Source of the DNA: Planktothrix sp. FACHB-1365
Lineage (GTDB): Bacteria > Cyanobacteriota > Cyanobacteriia > Cyanobacteriales > Microcoleaceae
Direction: 5' to 3'
Assembly: GCF_014697575.1 (NCBI RefSeq)
Contig: NZ_JACJSC010000006.1
Location: 124,001-188,000, forward strand
DNA length: 64,000 nt
The translations under genes and the position numbers were made by a program. Below are positions 1-8,517 of this stretch, in pieces (position 1 is the stretch's first letter; each line of letters opens with the position of its first letter). Below the pieces are notes generated by a model that saw nothing but the letters and a program-made list of their open reading frames with translations, did not search any database and was not told the origin of the DNA.

Positions 1-41
1 TTGTAGGAAAGACAAAACACCACCTGATATAGAGGCGGGAA

Positions 42-2168
42 ATGGCAAGTTGGGAATTTCTAGTCCAAAAAGAAGGGGATAATAGCTGGCTGACCTTAGA
101 ATCCCCCGATGTTGAAATTTTAGAAGGGCGCTATCGGATGGTCGCCCGTTCTGGCTATACAAACACTTCTATTGATGTTCGCATTATCTATCAAGATTTT
201 GAAGCCCTTCCACCCGTTCAACAGATTCAAACACGGACACTAACGACCAATTCCGAAGGGTTAATGGTGGTGATGCCTTATACCTCCTTAAAACCGGGAA
301 ATTGGCAGTTTTCCTGCTCCCCTCAACTGACCTCTGGATTATTATCAACCGTTGGCAAAAGAACAATCCAACTCCGAGTTCTCCCCGTAGACCTAGAAGA
401 CCTTGATCAGCCCTTTGAAGAAACTGAACCAGAGACAGTTAATATTATCCCTACAGAATCGGTACATACTGAGCTAACACCGGAACCTTCCCCTAAAATT
501 GTACAATTTCCCACCTCTCGTTCAAATCCGGTTGCTGAACCCCCACAACCCCAAGTTTTAACCCCTGAAACTCCCCTGTCCCTGGTTGAAGAGTCTCCCC
601 AACCTCTGCAAGCGGTAGAGACTTTACTTAAGGCACTGCACCTGAGCCTCGATCAAGATTCCTTTGTGGCCCGTTTGGGACAACCTGTAATCCTATGGGG
701 ACGCATCGAACTGCCCATCGCTTCCCCCTCTCAGCCTTCAACTTCTGTTTATCCCGTCCTTCCTTCCTGTGAACTGCAATTTCGTTTACGCGACCCCCAA
801 ACCGCAGAACCGTTATTTCAGGTCAGCCAACTTCTTCGGTTCTCGGATTTTCCCCTGTCTTTTTCCGGTGTGGTTTATATTCCCTTTGAATGCAAAACCC
901 GTTTAATTTTAGGGGAAGTCATCTTTTCCCATGATGGAGTTCCCGTCACGACCGAATCTTTTAACATTGTGACTCAGGTTGAACATCTCCTCGAAGCTAT
1001 TGATCAAGGTTTTGGCACCCAACAGGATCAAGAAGATTTCCCTGACCTTTCAACATTGGATTTGGGAGTTTTGGAATTACCTGACCTCAGCGATAACATA
1101 AAAACAACTCATTCCCCCTCTGCTGAAGCCTTTACCCCTGAGATTGCTACCATTTTGCCGCCCAAAATTCATTCCTCTGGAACTGACTCTCGACCCTCTA
1201 CCTCCCTAGATTTACCGACATTTGGCCGTAGAGACGAGCCATGGCACGTCTGTACAACGACTCAGGAGGTTCAGACCCCAGGGGTTCCCGTATCTGAGGA
1301 TTTATCAATCGGTGTTGAAACGTCCGAATCAACGTCTACAGATATCCCCGTTTCAATTTCACCCTTGTCGATACCTGCTCCAGATTCAATAGTAGAATCC
1401 GAACACCATATCCCTAAACCCAAACAAGATCCAGAGGTTCAACAAGCGTTTCAAGCGTTGGATCTCAATAATCGATTTTGGTCGCGGTTAAATTCTCTAG
1501 CCCAGGATCGGTCATGGTCACAATGGGTTAAACGCGCTAACGTTAATCCTCTACCGGAGATTCCGTTTAATGCTGCTACTAATATTGTTAAACGTTCTGA
1601 TCATGACAGTGATGACGACAGGCAAGATGCCTATTCCACTGTTTTCTCAGAAGTGATTCATCTTTATTCCCAGTCCCAGGAAGAATTAGAAGAAATTGTT
1701 GTCGATGATGAACCTTTGGAATCTCCTGCGGCATTTTTTTCAAAACGTAAACTAGGGAAAGAGACGAAACCGGAAACTTCTACCACAAATCAACCCATCC
1801 CCTATATTTTATCAGAGGATCAACCCGTTCCTGATCCAGAAATTGAAGTCTTAACTACAGAAATTATTGCCGGACGATTGGTAAAAGTTCGGGTGCGACT
1901 TCCTGATGGTTTACCTCGAATTTATGTCAAAGTTTGGCTGTTTGATCGGCAAACTCGCAGTGTTGTTGATGGCCCTCGGTGGTTAACGGAATTTTCACCT
2001 AATGGGTTTGATCAAATTGAAACCACTGTTGATTTAGAAGTTCCTTACAGTAGTTTAGAGGTACTTTTTGAGGCGATCGCTGTTGAAATGCAAACCCAAC
2101 GAGAAAGCAACAAAATCACCATTGAACGCTCTGTTAACCCTCCTCCAGCACCTTCTTTACCTCTTTAA
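42..2168 (+). CDS. Unrecognised 708-aa beta-rich protein
   Basis: I do not recognise this protein. It starts at ATG 42 and runs to a TAA. Residues 1-115 and about 215-330 look like beta-sandwich modules (alternating hydrophobic strands, few helices). They are joined by Pro/Glu/Thr/Ser-rich linkers at about 120-210 and 340-480. A last beta-rich module lies at about 610-700 and contains GRLVKVRVRLPDG. No signal peptide or membrane segment is visible, so it is probably soluble or exported by an unseen route. The layout (strand-rich domains on acidic, proline-rich linkers) resembles cyanobacterial scaffold or adhesion-like proteins, but that is inference. The stop codon is followed at once by a heptanucleotide repeat block. 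A HIP1 octamer lies inside the gene at 2073-2080. Confidence 0.8.
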   Translation: MASWEFLVQKEGDNSWLTLESPDVEILEGRYRMVARSGYTNTSIDVRIIYQDFEALPPVQQIQTRTLTTNSEGLMVVMPYTSLKPGNWQFSCSPQLTSGLLSTVGKRTIQLRVLPVDLEDLDQPFEETEPETVNIIPTESVHTELTPEPSPKIVQFPTSRSNPVAEPPQPQVLTPETPLSLVEESPQPLQAVETLLKALHLSLDQDSFVARLGQPVILWGRIELPIASPSQPSTSVYPVLPSCELQFRLRDPQTAEPLFQVSQLLRFSDFPLSFSGVVYIPFECKTRLILGEVIFSHDGVPVTTESFNIVTQVEHLLEAIDQGFGTQQDQEDFPDLSTLDLGVLELPDLSDNIKTTHSPSAEAFTPEIATILPPKIHSSGTDSRPSTSLDLPTFGRRDEPWHVCTTTQEVQTPGVPVSEDLSIGVETSESTSTDIPVSISPLSIPAPDSIVESEHHIPKPKQDPEVQQAFQALDLNNRFWSRLNSLAQDRSWSQWVKRANVNPLPEIPFNAATNIVKRSDHDSDDDRQDAYSTVFSEVIHLYSQSQEELEEIVVDDEPLESPAAFFSKRKLGKETKPETSTTNQPIPYILSEDQPVPDPEIEVLTTEIIAGRLVKVRVRLPDGLPRIYVKVWLFDRQTRSVVDGPRWLTEFSPNGFDQIETTVDLEVPYSSLEVLFEAIAVEMQTQRESNKITIERSVNPPPAPSLPL

Positions 2169-2446
2169 TAACAGGGAACAGGGAACAGGGAACAGGGAAC
2201 AGGGAACAGGGAACAGGCAATAGGCAATAGGGAACAGGGAACAGGGAACAGGGAACAGGGAACAGGGAACAGGGAACAGGGAACAGGGAACAGGGAACAG
2301 GCAATAGGCAATAGGCAATAGGCAATAGGCAATAGGCAATAAACTGATAACTGATAACTGATAACTGATAACTGATAACTGATAACTGATAACTGATAAC
2401 TGATAACTAATAACTAATAACTGATAACTGATAACTGATAACTGAC
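2169..2446. repeat. Composite heptanucleotide (STRR) array filling a gene gap
   Basis: The whole gap between the flanking genes is built from 7-bp units: GGGAACA repeats (about 2171-2216 and 2228-2298), AATAGGC repeats (about 2216-2228 and 2298-2340), and AACTGAT/AACTAAT repeats (about 2341-2445). Unit sequence changes abruptly while the 7-bp period is kept. This matches the short tandemly repeated repetitive (STRR) heptamers known in cyanobacteria. No promoter or Shine-Dalgarno site is visible inside it. Confidence 0.95.
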
Positions 2447-5400
2447 ATGATTAAATCCTATTATCAAGTTGGGGGGAGTCTGGCTACTTATATACCGAGT
2501 TATGTTCCCCGAAAAGCTGATAAGGAGTTGTATGAAGCTTTCAGAAAGGGAGAGTTTTGTTATATTCTTAATTGTCGGCAGATGGGGAAGTCTTCTCTTT
2601 TAGTACGGACAACTCATCGACTTCAAAATCAAGGGTTTCAGTGTGCGATTATTGACTTGACGGTGATTGGAAGTGAAACCGTTACTCCCGAACAGTGGTA
2701 TAAAGGAATTGTTGCGGAGTTATGTAGATATTTTCGTTTGTTTGGGCAATTTAATTTAAAAGCTTGGTGGTTAGACAATGCTGAATTATCTTTAGCGCAA
2801 AGATTAGGCTATTTTATTGAAGATATTTTATTAGAATATTTCCCCGATCAAAATATTATTATTTTAATTGATGAAATTGATAGTGTTTTAAGTTTAAAAT
2901 TTCAAGTCGATGATTTTTTTGCCTTGATTCGCTCCTTTTATAATAAAAGAGTCATGGCTCCCAAATATTATCGCATAACTTGGGCAATTTGTGGAGTTTC
3001 CACACCTAGCGATTTAATTCAAGATCGGAATCGAACTCCTTTTAATATTGGGAAACCTATTCATCTTGACGGCTTTACCTTTGAGGAAGCGCAACCTTTA
3101 GCGGTGGGATTAAATGATCAGTGTGAAAATGGTACAGAAATTTTAAAAGAAATTTTAAATTGGACAGGCGGACAACCTTTTTTAACCCATAAATTTAGTC
3201 AATTAATCTTTCAATTAATGACTGTTAATTCCGTTTCGAGGTTAAGGATTTCCCCCGGTCATGAAAAAAATGCAGTTGAGTCTATTGCCCGACAATATTT
3301 AATTACTAATTGGGAAAAGCAAGATGAACCTGAACATTTAAGAACCATCCGCGATCGCCTGCTGAGAAACGAACAAAAAGCCGGAAGACTCCTGGGTATC
3401 TATCAACAAATTTTAAATCAAATAGACGTAAACGTTGATGATAGCCGAGAAAAAATTGAACTACTGTTGTCGGGTTTAGTGATTCAAGACAAACAATCTC
3501 TAAAAATTAAAAATAGAATTTATCAAGAAGTTTTTAATCTTCAATGGGTTGAAAAAGAATTTAACAAACTTCGTCCTTACTGGCAACTATTAGAAGATTG
3601 GGTCGCCTCAGAACAAACCGATAAATCTCGTTTATTACGCGGAAAAGCCTTACAAGATGCTCAAGAGTGGGCACAAAACAAAAGTTTAAGTGATTTAGAT
3701 TATCAATTTTTATCAGCCAGTGAAATTATAGATAGGCAGGAAGTTCAACAAGCTTTAGAAGCCCAACGACTCAAAGAAGTTGAAAAAAATGCTCATAGAC
3801 AACGGTTATTAATGATAATATTAATAGTAGCATTTATTACCGTAACAGCATTAGGATTAACAAATTTTTGGCAATATCGTAAAGTAGTAATCAGTGAACG
3901 AAAAGCTCGAATTAGTGAAATTCAAGCCTTAGCTTCCTCTTCCGAAGGGTTATTTGCGTCTAATCATCATTTAGATGCCTTAATTGAAGCGTTACGCGCT
4001 AGAAAAAAACTATTGTTATTAGGTCAAGTTGATCCTAAAACAAAAAGCAAAGTAGAATTAGCCCTTCAACAAGCAATTTTAGGCGCTGATGAATATAACC
4101 GCTTATCCAAACCTTGGACAGGAACTCGTGGAATTAAGTTTAGCCCCGATGGGAAACTGATTATCGTCGCCGGTCAGGATAATACCCTTAATCTGTGGAC
4201 AAAACAAGGCAGACTGTTGAAAAGCCTGAAAGGACATCAGGGACTATTGGGGGGTCTGGCCATCAGTCGAGACGGTCAACTCATAGCCTCCGCTTCCGGC
4301 GATCGCACCGTCAAACTCTGGACACGGGATGGGACTTTACTCCATACCTTAAGAAGTCATCAAGCGGTAGTTCAAAATGTAGAGATTAGTCCCAATGGGG
4401 AATTAATTGCCTCTGGAAGTGAAGATGGGACAGTAAAACTCTGGCGACGAGATGGCACCCTGCTCCGAACCTTAATCACCGGGAATGGGATCAACTATGC
4501 ACAGGCATTTACCGCAGATAGTCAAAAAATCCTAGCCAGTCGAGAAGATGGGAAACTCATGATTTGGCAGGTTGATGGTCAACTCTTAGCTACCGTCCCC
4601 GGTCATAATGCTGTAATTCTCGGTATAGCGATTAATCCTCAAGGTAATACCATTGCCACAGCCTCGGCGGATGGAACCCTGAAATTGTGGGAATTTTCTG
4701 GAGATACCCCCGTACTGCTGACCACCCTGAAACAACACAAAGGCATGGTCATGAATGTAGCCTTCAGTCCCGATAACCAGCAACTAGCCTCCGTATCCGA
4801 TGACAAAACCGTCAAACTTTGGCAACGAGTCGGGACGACCTGGAATCATCCCCAACTTCGCAGCACCTTTGCTGGACACCAGGGGATGATCATGGACGTA
4901 GAGTTTAGTCCTGATGGTCAAACCCTCGCTTCTACATCTTCGGACAATACGGTGAAACTCTGGAAACTAGAGAACCCCTTACTTAAATCTTTAAAAGCCC
5001 ATCAAACTGCCGTATTTAGCCTTGCCTTCAGCCCCGATAGTCAAATTTTGGCTTCCGCTAGTCTTGATAGGACGGTCAAACTCTGGGACATGAGCCAGCA
5101 GGGGCTACAGTCGTTATTACCTCTACGCATCTTAAAAGCCAATCATCCCTTGATGGGAGTCACGTTTAATCCCGATGGCAAACGGTTAGCCCTTGTCAGT
5201 ATGAATGGAATGGTGCAATTGTGGACAAGGGATGGGACATTGCTATCAATAGTCAAAGGACATCAAGGAGCACTGAGAAAAAGCCGGTTTAGTCCTGATG
5301 GTACGCGACTCGTCACCGCCAGTGGAGATGGAACTGTTGGACTCTGGAACGTCGAGGGGAAAACTCCGGTTTTACTCCGGCAATTCAAGGGACATCAAGC

Positions 5401-5995
5401 GGGTCTTTGGGTCGCTGATTTTAGTCCCGATGGCCAGCAGATCGCCTCCTGTAGTGGAGATGGAACAGTCAAACTTTGGACAAAAGACGGTCAGTTGTTG
5501 AGAACCATTAAAGCCAGTCAAATGCTAGTTCGGTCAATCGCCTATAGCCCTGATGGGCAACTTTTAGTCAGTGGGGGCGATGATAAAACCGTGAAACTCT
5601 GGAAACCCGATGGCACGTTAGTCAAGACTTTAACGGGACATCATGATATGGTGCGGGCGGTAACCTTTAGTCCCGATGGACAACTTCTCGCCTCTGGAAG
5701 TGGGGATGGCATGATTAAATTATGGCAACCAAACGGAACCTTATTAACCACCCTCAAAGCCCACACCGGAGGGATTTGGGAAGTTGCTTTTAGTCGCGAC
5801 GGTCAAAAACTGGCTTCTGCGAGTGAGGATAGTACCGTTGTTTTGTGGAATCTTCAGCAAGTGCGATCGCTGGATCATTTGATTGCTCACGGATGTAACT
5901 GGGTACAAGATTATTTACAGACAAATGGGGACTTAGAAGAGAGCGACAGACATTTGTGCGATGATCTGACAGTTTCACCCTCAACCCCTAAATAA
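2447..5995 (+). CDS. AAA-like (AAA_35) ATPase fused to membrane segment and 14 WD40 repeats
   Basis: This 1182-aa protein opens with an AAA-like domain: a Walker A-type motif RQMGKSS at residues 44-50 and a Walker B-type run IIILIDEID at about 137-145. A single membrane segment follows at about 454-475. After a short helical stretch come 14 WD40 units (about residues 555-1145) ending in motifs such as TVKLW, enough for two seven-bladed propellers. The family is common in cyanobacteria and is thought to sense or scaffold, but no substrate is known. The start at ATG 2447 fits the family N-terminus (YYQVGGSL), yet the repeat array reaches to within a base or two of the ATG, leaving no ribosome-binding site. 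Function in signalling or conflict (STAND-like) is inference. A HIP1 site sits at 3351-3358. Confidence 0.88.
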   Translation: MIKSYYQVGGSLATYIPSYVPRKADKELYEAFRKGEFCYILNCRQMGKSSLLVRTTHRLQNQGFQCAIIDLTVIGSETVTPEQWYKGIVAELCRYFRLFGQFNLKAWWLDNAELSLAQRLGYFIEDILLEYFPDQNIIILIDEIDSVLSLKFQVDDFFALIRSFYNKRVMAPKYYRITWAICGVSTPSDLIQDRNRTPFNIGKPIHLDGFTFEEAQPLAVGLNDQCENGTEILKEILNWTGGQPFLTHKFSQLIFQLMTVNSVSRLRISPGHEKNAVESIARQYLITNWEKQDEPEHLRTIRDRLLRNEQKAGRLLGIYQQILNQIDVNVDDSREKIELLLSGLVIQDKQSLKIKNRIYQEVFNLQWVEKEFNKLRPYWQLLEDWVASEQTDKSRLLRGKALQDAQEWAQNKSLSDLDYQFLSASEIIDRQEVQQALEAQRLKEVEKNAHRQRLLMIILIVAFITVTALGLTNFWQYRKVVISERKARISEIQALASSSEGLFASNHHLDALIEALRARKKLLLLGQVDPKTKSKVELALQQAILGADEYNRLSKPWTGTRGIKFSPDGKLIIVAGQDNTLNLWTKQGRLLKSLKGHQGLLGGLAISRDGQLIASASGDRTVKLWTRDGTLLHTLRSHQAVVQNVEISPNGELIASGSEDGTVKLWRRDGTLLRTLITGNGINYAQAFTADSQKILASREDGKLMIWQVDGQLLATVPGHNAVILGIAINPQGNTIATASADGTLKLWEFSGDTPVLLTTLKQHKGMVMNVAFSPDNQQLASVSDDKTVKLWQRVGTTWNHPQLRSTFAGHQGMIMDVEFSPDGQTLASTSSDNTVKLWKLENPLLKSLKAHQTAVFSLAFSPDSQILASASLDRTVKLWDMSQQGLQSLLPLRILKANHPLMGVTFNPDGKRLALVSMNGMVQLWTRDGTLLSIVKGHQGALRKSRFSPDGTRLVTASGDGTVGLWNVEGKTPVLLRQFKGHQAGLWVADFSPDGQQIASCSGDGTVKLWTKDGQLLRTIKASQMLVRSIAYSPDGQLLVSGGDDKTVKLWKPDGTLVKTLTGHHDMVRAVTFSPDGQLLASGSGDGMIKLWQPNGTLLTTLKAHTGGIWEVAFSRDGQKLASASEDSTVVLWNLQQVRSLDHLIAHGCNWVQDYLQTNGDLEESDRHLCDDLTVSPSTPK

Positions 5996-6089
5996 AAGGG
6001 AAGAATGCGACAGCCTTTACGGTATGATTGGGGTCAATAGAAACATCTATCTCGTTAAACTTTAGCCTGGTTTGGGCGATGCCATTGTT

Positions 6090-6095
6090 AGGAGG
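6090..6095 (+). promoter_or_regulatory. Shine-Dalgarno site that sets the gap2 start
   Basis: AGGAGG lies 6 bases before GTG 6102. A longer reading frame from TTG 6072 would place this site inside the coding region and add 10 residues not found in the GAPDH family, so GTG 6102 is the better start. Confidence 0.85.
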
Positions 6096-6101
6096 AACAA
6101 G

Positions 6102-7118
6102 GTGATTAAAGTCGCAATTAACGGTTTTGGACGGATTGGACGTAACGTTTTACGCTGCTGGTTAACTCGGCAAAATAGCAATTTAGAGTTCGTGGGAATC
6201 AATGATACTTCTGATCCCAGTACCAATGCTCATTTGCTGAAATATGATTCCATGCTGGGGACGCTCAAAGGCGTTGACATCAAAGCCGATGAAAACTCCA
6301 TTATTATTAATGGCAAAACCATCAAATGTGTCTCTGATCGCAATCCCTTGAATTTGCCTTGGCAAGAATGGGGTGTGGATTTAATTATCGAATCCACTGG
6401 GGTATTTATTACGGAGGAAGGAGCCTCTAAGCATATTCAAGCCGGGGCTAAAAAAGTCCTAATTACGGCTCCTGGAAAAGGAGATGGCGTGGATACCTTT
6501 GTGGTGGGTGTGAATCACCAAGACTACAATCACGATCAACACCGGATTCTGAGTAACGCCAGTTGCACCACTAACTGTTTAGCTCCCTTTGCTAAAGTGC
6601 TGCATGAAAAATTCGGCATTGTCAAAGGAACAATGACTACAACCCACAGTTACACCGGAGATCAGCGTCTGTTAGATGCTAGTCACCGGGATGTGCGTCG
6701 GGCCAGAGCCGCTGCGGTGAATATTGTTCCGACTTCTACGGGTGCTGCGAAAGCCGTTGCTTTAGTAATTCCTGAATTAAAAGGAAAACTCAATGGGATT
6801 GCTTTCCGCGTTCCTACCCCTAATGTCTCCATTGTGGATTTAGTGGTACAGGTGGAGAAGAAAACCTTCGTCGAAGAAGTTAACCAAGCTCTCCAAGAAG
6901 CAGCCGAAGGCAATATGAAGGGAATTCTGGAATATAGCGATCTGCCTTTGGTGTCTTCTGACTACAAGGGACATGACGCTTCTTCTATCGTGGATGCCAG
7001 CTTAACGATGGTTATGGGTGGCGACATGGTGAAAGTCGTGGCTTGGTATGACAACGAATGGGGTTATAGCCAACGGGTGGTTGATTTAGCCGAATTAGTG
7101 GCTACAAATTGGAAATAG
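6102..7118 (+). CDS. gap2: Glyceraldehyde-3-phosphate dehydrogenase, photosynthetic Gap2 type
   Basis: This enzyme interconverts glyceraldehyde-3-phosphate and 1,3-bisphosphoglycerate; the cyanobacterial Gap2 form uses NAD(P)H in the Calvin cycle and gluconeogenesis. With the GTG start at 6102 it has 338 residues, the normal family length. Seen directly are the Rossmann fingerprint [10 protein letters not shown] at the N-terminus, the active-site SNASCTTNC with catalytic Cys155, the substrate loop HSYTGDQR, and the C-terminal WYDNEWGYS. The stretch [20 protein letters not shown] is typical of Gap2 rather than of the glycolytic Gap1, by memory of the families. It stands alone between the WD40 gene and thiL (convergent). 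Confidence 0.95.
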   Translation: MIKVAINGFGRIGRNVLRCWLTRQNSNLEFVGINDTSDPSTNAHLLKYDSMLGTLKGVDIKADENSIIINGKTIKCVSDRNPLNLPWQEWGVDLIIESTGVFITEEGASKHIQAGAKKVLITAPGKGDGVDTFVVGVNHQDYNHDQHRILSNASCTTNCLAPFAKVLHEKFGIVKGTMTTTHSYTGDQRLLDASHRDVRRARAAAVNIVPTSTGAAKAVALVIPELKGKLNGIAFRVPTPNVSIVDLVVQVEKKTFVEEVNQALQEAAEGNMKGILEYSDLPLVSSDYKGHDASSIVDASLTMVMGGDMVKVVAWYDNEWGYSQRVVDLAELVATNWK

Positions 7119-7278
7119 ATTGAATCAGGAGAGAGGCAGCGTTTTTCGTTGGTGGCGACCGTTGGGATGCTCAAACTTAAAACGCCCTACTCCGATTTTA
7201 GTTTGGCTGATGATAGCTTTGAGTTTTGAATATTTAATATGAAATCCCATTATGAACGCTACAGATGATCCCCCCCAA

Positions 7279-7320
7279 CCCCCCTGTAGAGACGTTGCAT
7301 GCAACGTCTCTACAGGGGGG
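7279..7320. repeat. Perfect 42-bp palindrome
   Basis: Two 21-base arms (7279-7299 and 7300-7320) are exact reverse complements with no loop. The core is GTTGCATGCAAC, flanked by GTCTCTACA and a run of six G or C. It lies between gap2 and thiL (convergent) and could act as a bidirectional terminator or be a dispersed palindromic repeat. Confidence 0.9.
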
Positions 7321-7380
7321 ATTTGTAGCAAACATTAAGGGATGGAATATAATTTAAAATTAATAATTCATAACTCACGG

Positions 7381-8379
7381 TTATGATAAAAAGTGCTGAA
7401 ATCCTCTACTGAGGGAAAGTTCTTCAACAGTTGAGGATTCAGTATCTATTAATAGGACATTAGGGTGGGATGTAATTTCACCGATGATTGAGGCTGCTGT
7501 CCCTAACTGTTGAACTAAAAGTTGAGCTAAATCACCCGGAAGACATAACACCAGTTGAAAGTCTTCACCCCCATATAATGCCCATTCTAAGGCTTGTTGA
7601 AAGGGAACAAAGGTTTGTAAAGCTTCTGATATCGGAATTTGACACCGTTGTACCTGAGCTCCGACTTGACTGGCTCGACAAATTTGGACAATGGCATCGG
7701 CTAGTCCATCGCTACTATCCATCCCAGCAATAGCAGTGGACGGTTGGGAGGCTAACAGGGTTTGCAATTTCGGTACAACATCCAGGCGGGGTTGAGGACG
7801 TTGATGGGCTTGGATTAAAGATAATCGTTGATTAGCCGTTAATTGGGTTTCTAATTCGGGATGTAACAATAATTCTAATCCGCCTCGTGAGTCACCATGA
7901 TATCCCGTAACCACAATCACATCCCCAGGACGCGCTACAGAACGCTTAATGGCTAAATCTGGGTTAACATTTCCAAAAGCGGTAATGGAAATACAAGTTA
8001 CCGAAGATCGGCAAATATCACCGCCAATAATAGGGGTATTGTACGGATTTAAACAGGTTGTTAATCCTTGATAAAGTTGTTCCACCCATTCAACGGGTTT
8101 ATCGCCTGTTATTCCTAATGCAACGGTAATTCCTAATGGAAACGCACCCATCGCAGCCAGATCAGATAAATTAACGGCGGCTGACCGCCATCCTACATCA
8201 AAAGGGGATGTGGTGCGATCGCTAAAATGCACCTCATCGACTAACATATCCGTTGTAATCACTAAAGATTCATCCCTAGGAACCGACAAAATCGCCGCAT
8301 CATCTCCCACCATTTCGGGGGGACAAAAACCCTGCACAATTGCCAATAAACCTTGTTCTCCAATCTCTTTAACTAACAT
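7381..8379 (-). CDS. thiL: Thiamine-monophosphate kinase
   Basis: ThiL phosphorylates thiamine monophosphate to thiamine pyrophosphate with ATP, the last step of cofactor synthesis in the cytoplasm. The 332-residue length matches the family. Motifs seen are GDDAAIL near residue 25, the Mg/ATP-binding TTDMLVDEVHF at about 42-52, NLSDLAAMGA at about 70-79, and GMDSSDGLADA at about 220-230, all typical of the AIR synthase/ThiL fold. It is convergent with gap2 and is followed upstream by a heptad array and menF on the same strand; no other thiamine gene is near. Confidence 0.93.
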   Translation of the reverse strand: MLVKEIGEQGLLAIVQGFCPPEMVGDDAAILSVPRDESLVITTDMLVDEVHFSDRTTSPFDVGWRSAAVNLSDLAAMGAFPLGITVALGITGDKPVEWVEQLYQGLTTCLNPYNTPIIGGDICRSSVTCISITAFGNVNPDLAIKRSVARPGDVIVVTGYHGDSRGGLELLLHPELETQLTANQRLSLIQAHQRPQPRLDVVPKLQTLLASQPSTAIAGMDSSDGLADAIVQICRASQVGAQVQRCQIPISEALQTFVPFQQALEWALYGGEDFQLVLCLPGDLAQLLVQQLGTAASIIGEITSHPNVLLIDTESSTVEELSLSRGFQHFLS

Positions 8380-8471
8380 TATTATTTGTTGTCGGTTAAC
8401 AGTCGTAGGGGGCGGGCGAAGCCCAAACCCACGCTTTTTCTCGCCCTCTATTCCCTATTTCCTTTTCCCTT

Positions 8472-8517
8472 CTATTCCCTATTCCCTGTTCCCTGTTCCC
8501 TGTTCCCTGTTCCCTGT
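8472..8517. repeat. (TTCCCTG)n heptad array
   Basis: About five copies of TTCCCTG or TTCCCTA fill the space just 3' of the menF stop, on the opposite strand from the GGGAACA array near 2.2 kb but the same repeat family. Confidence 0.9.

Noticed and set aside
2134-2339. Two open frames on the minus strand made of repeated PVPCSLF-type units
   Set aside because: They are only the heptad array read in frame: a 7-bp repeat without stop codons gives a repeating 7-codon peptide. No ribosome-binding site or family similarity.
6072-6101. Ten extra N-terminal residues of GAPDH from TTG 6072
   Set aside because: The perfect AGGAGG at 6090-6095 would lie inside the gene, and GAPDH starts right at the Rossmann strand.
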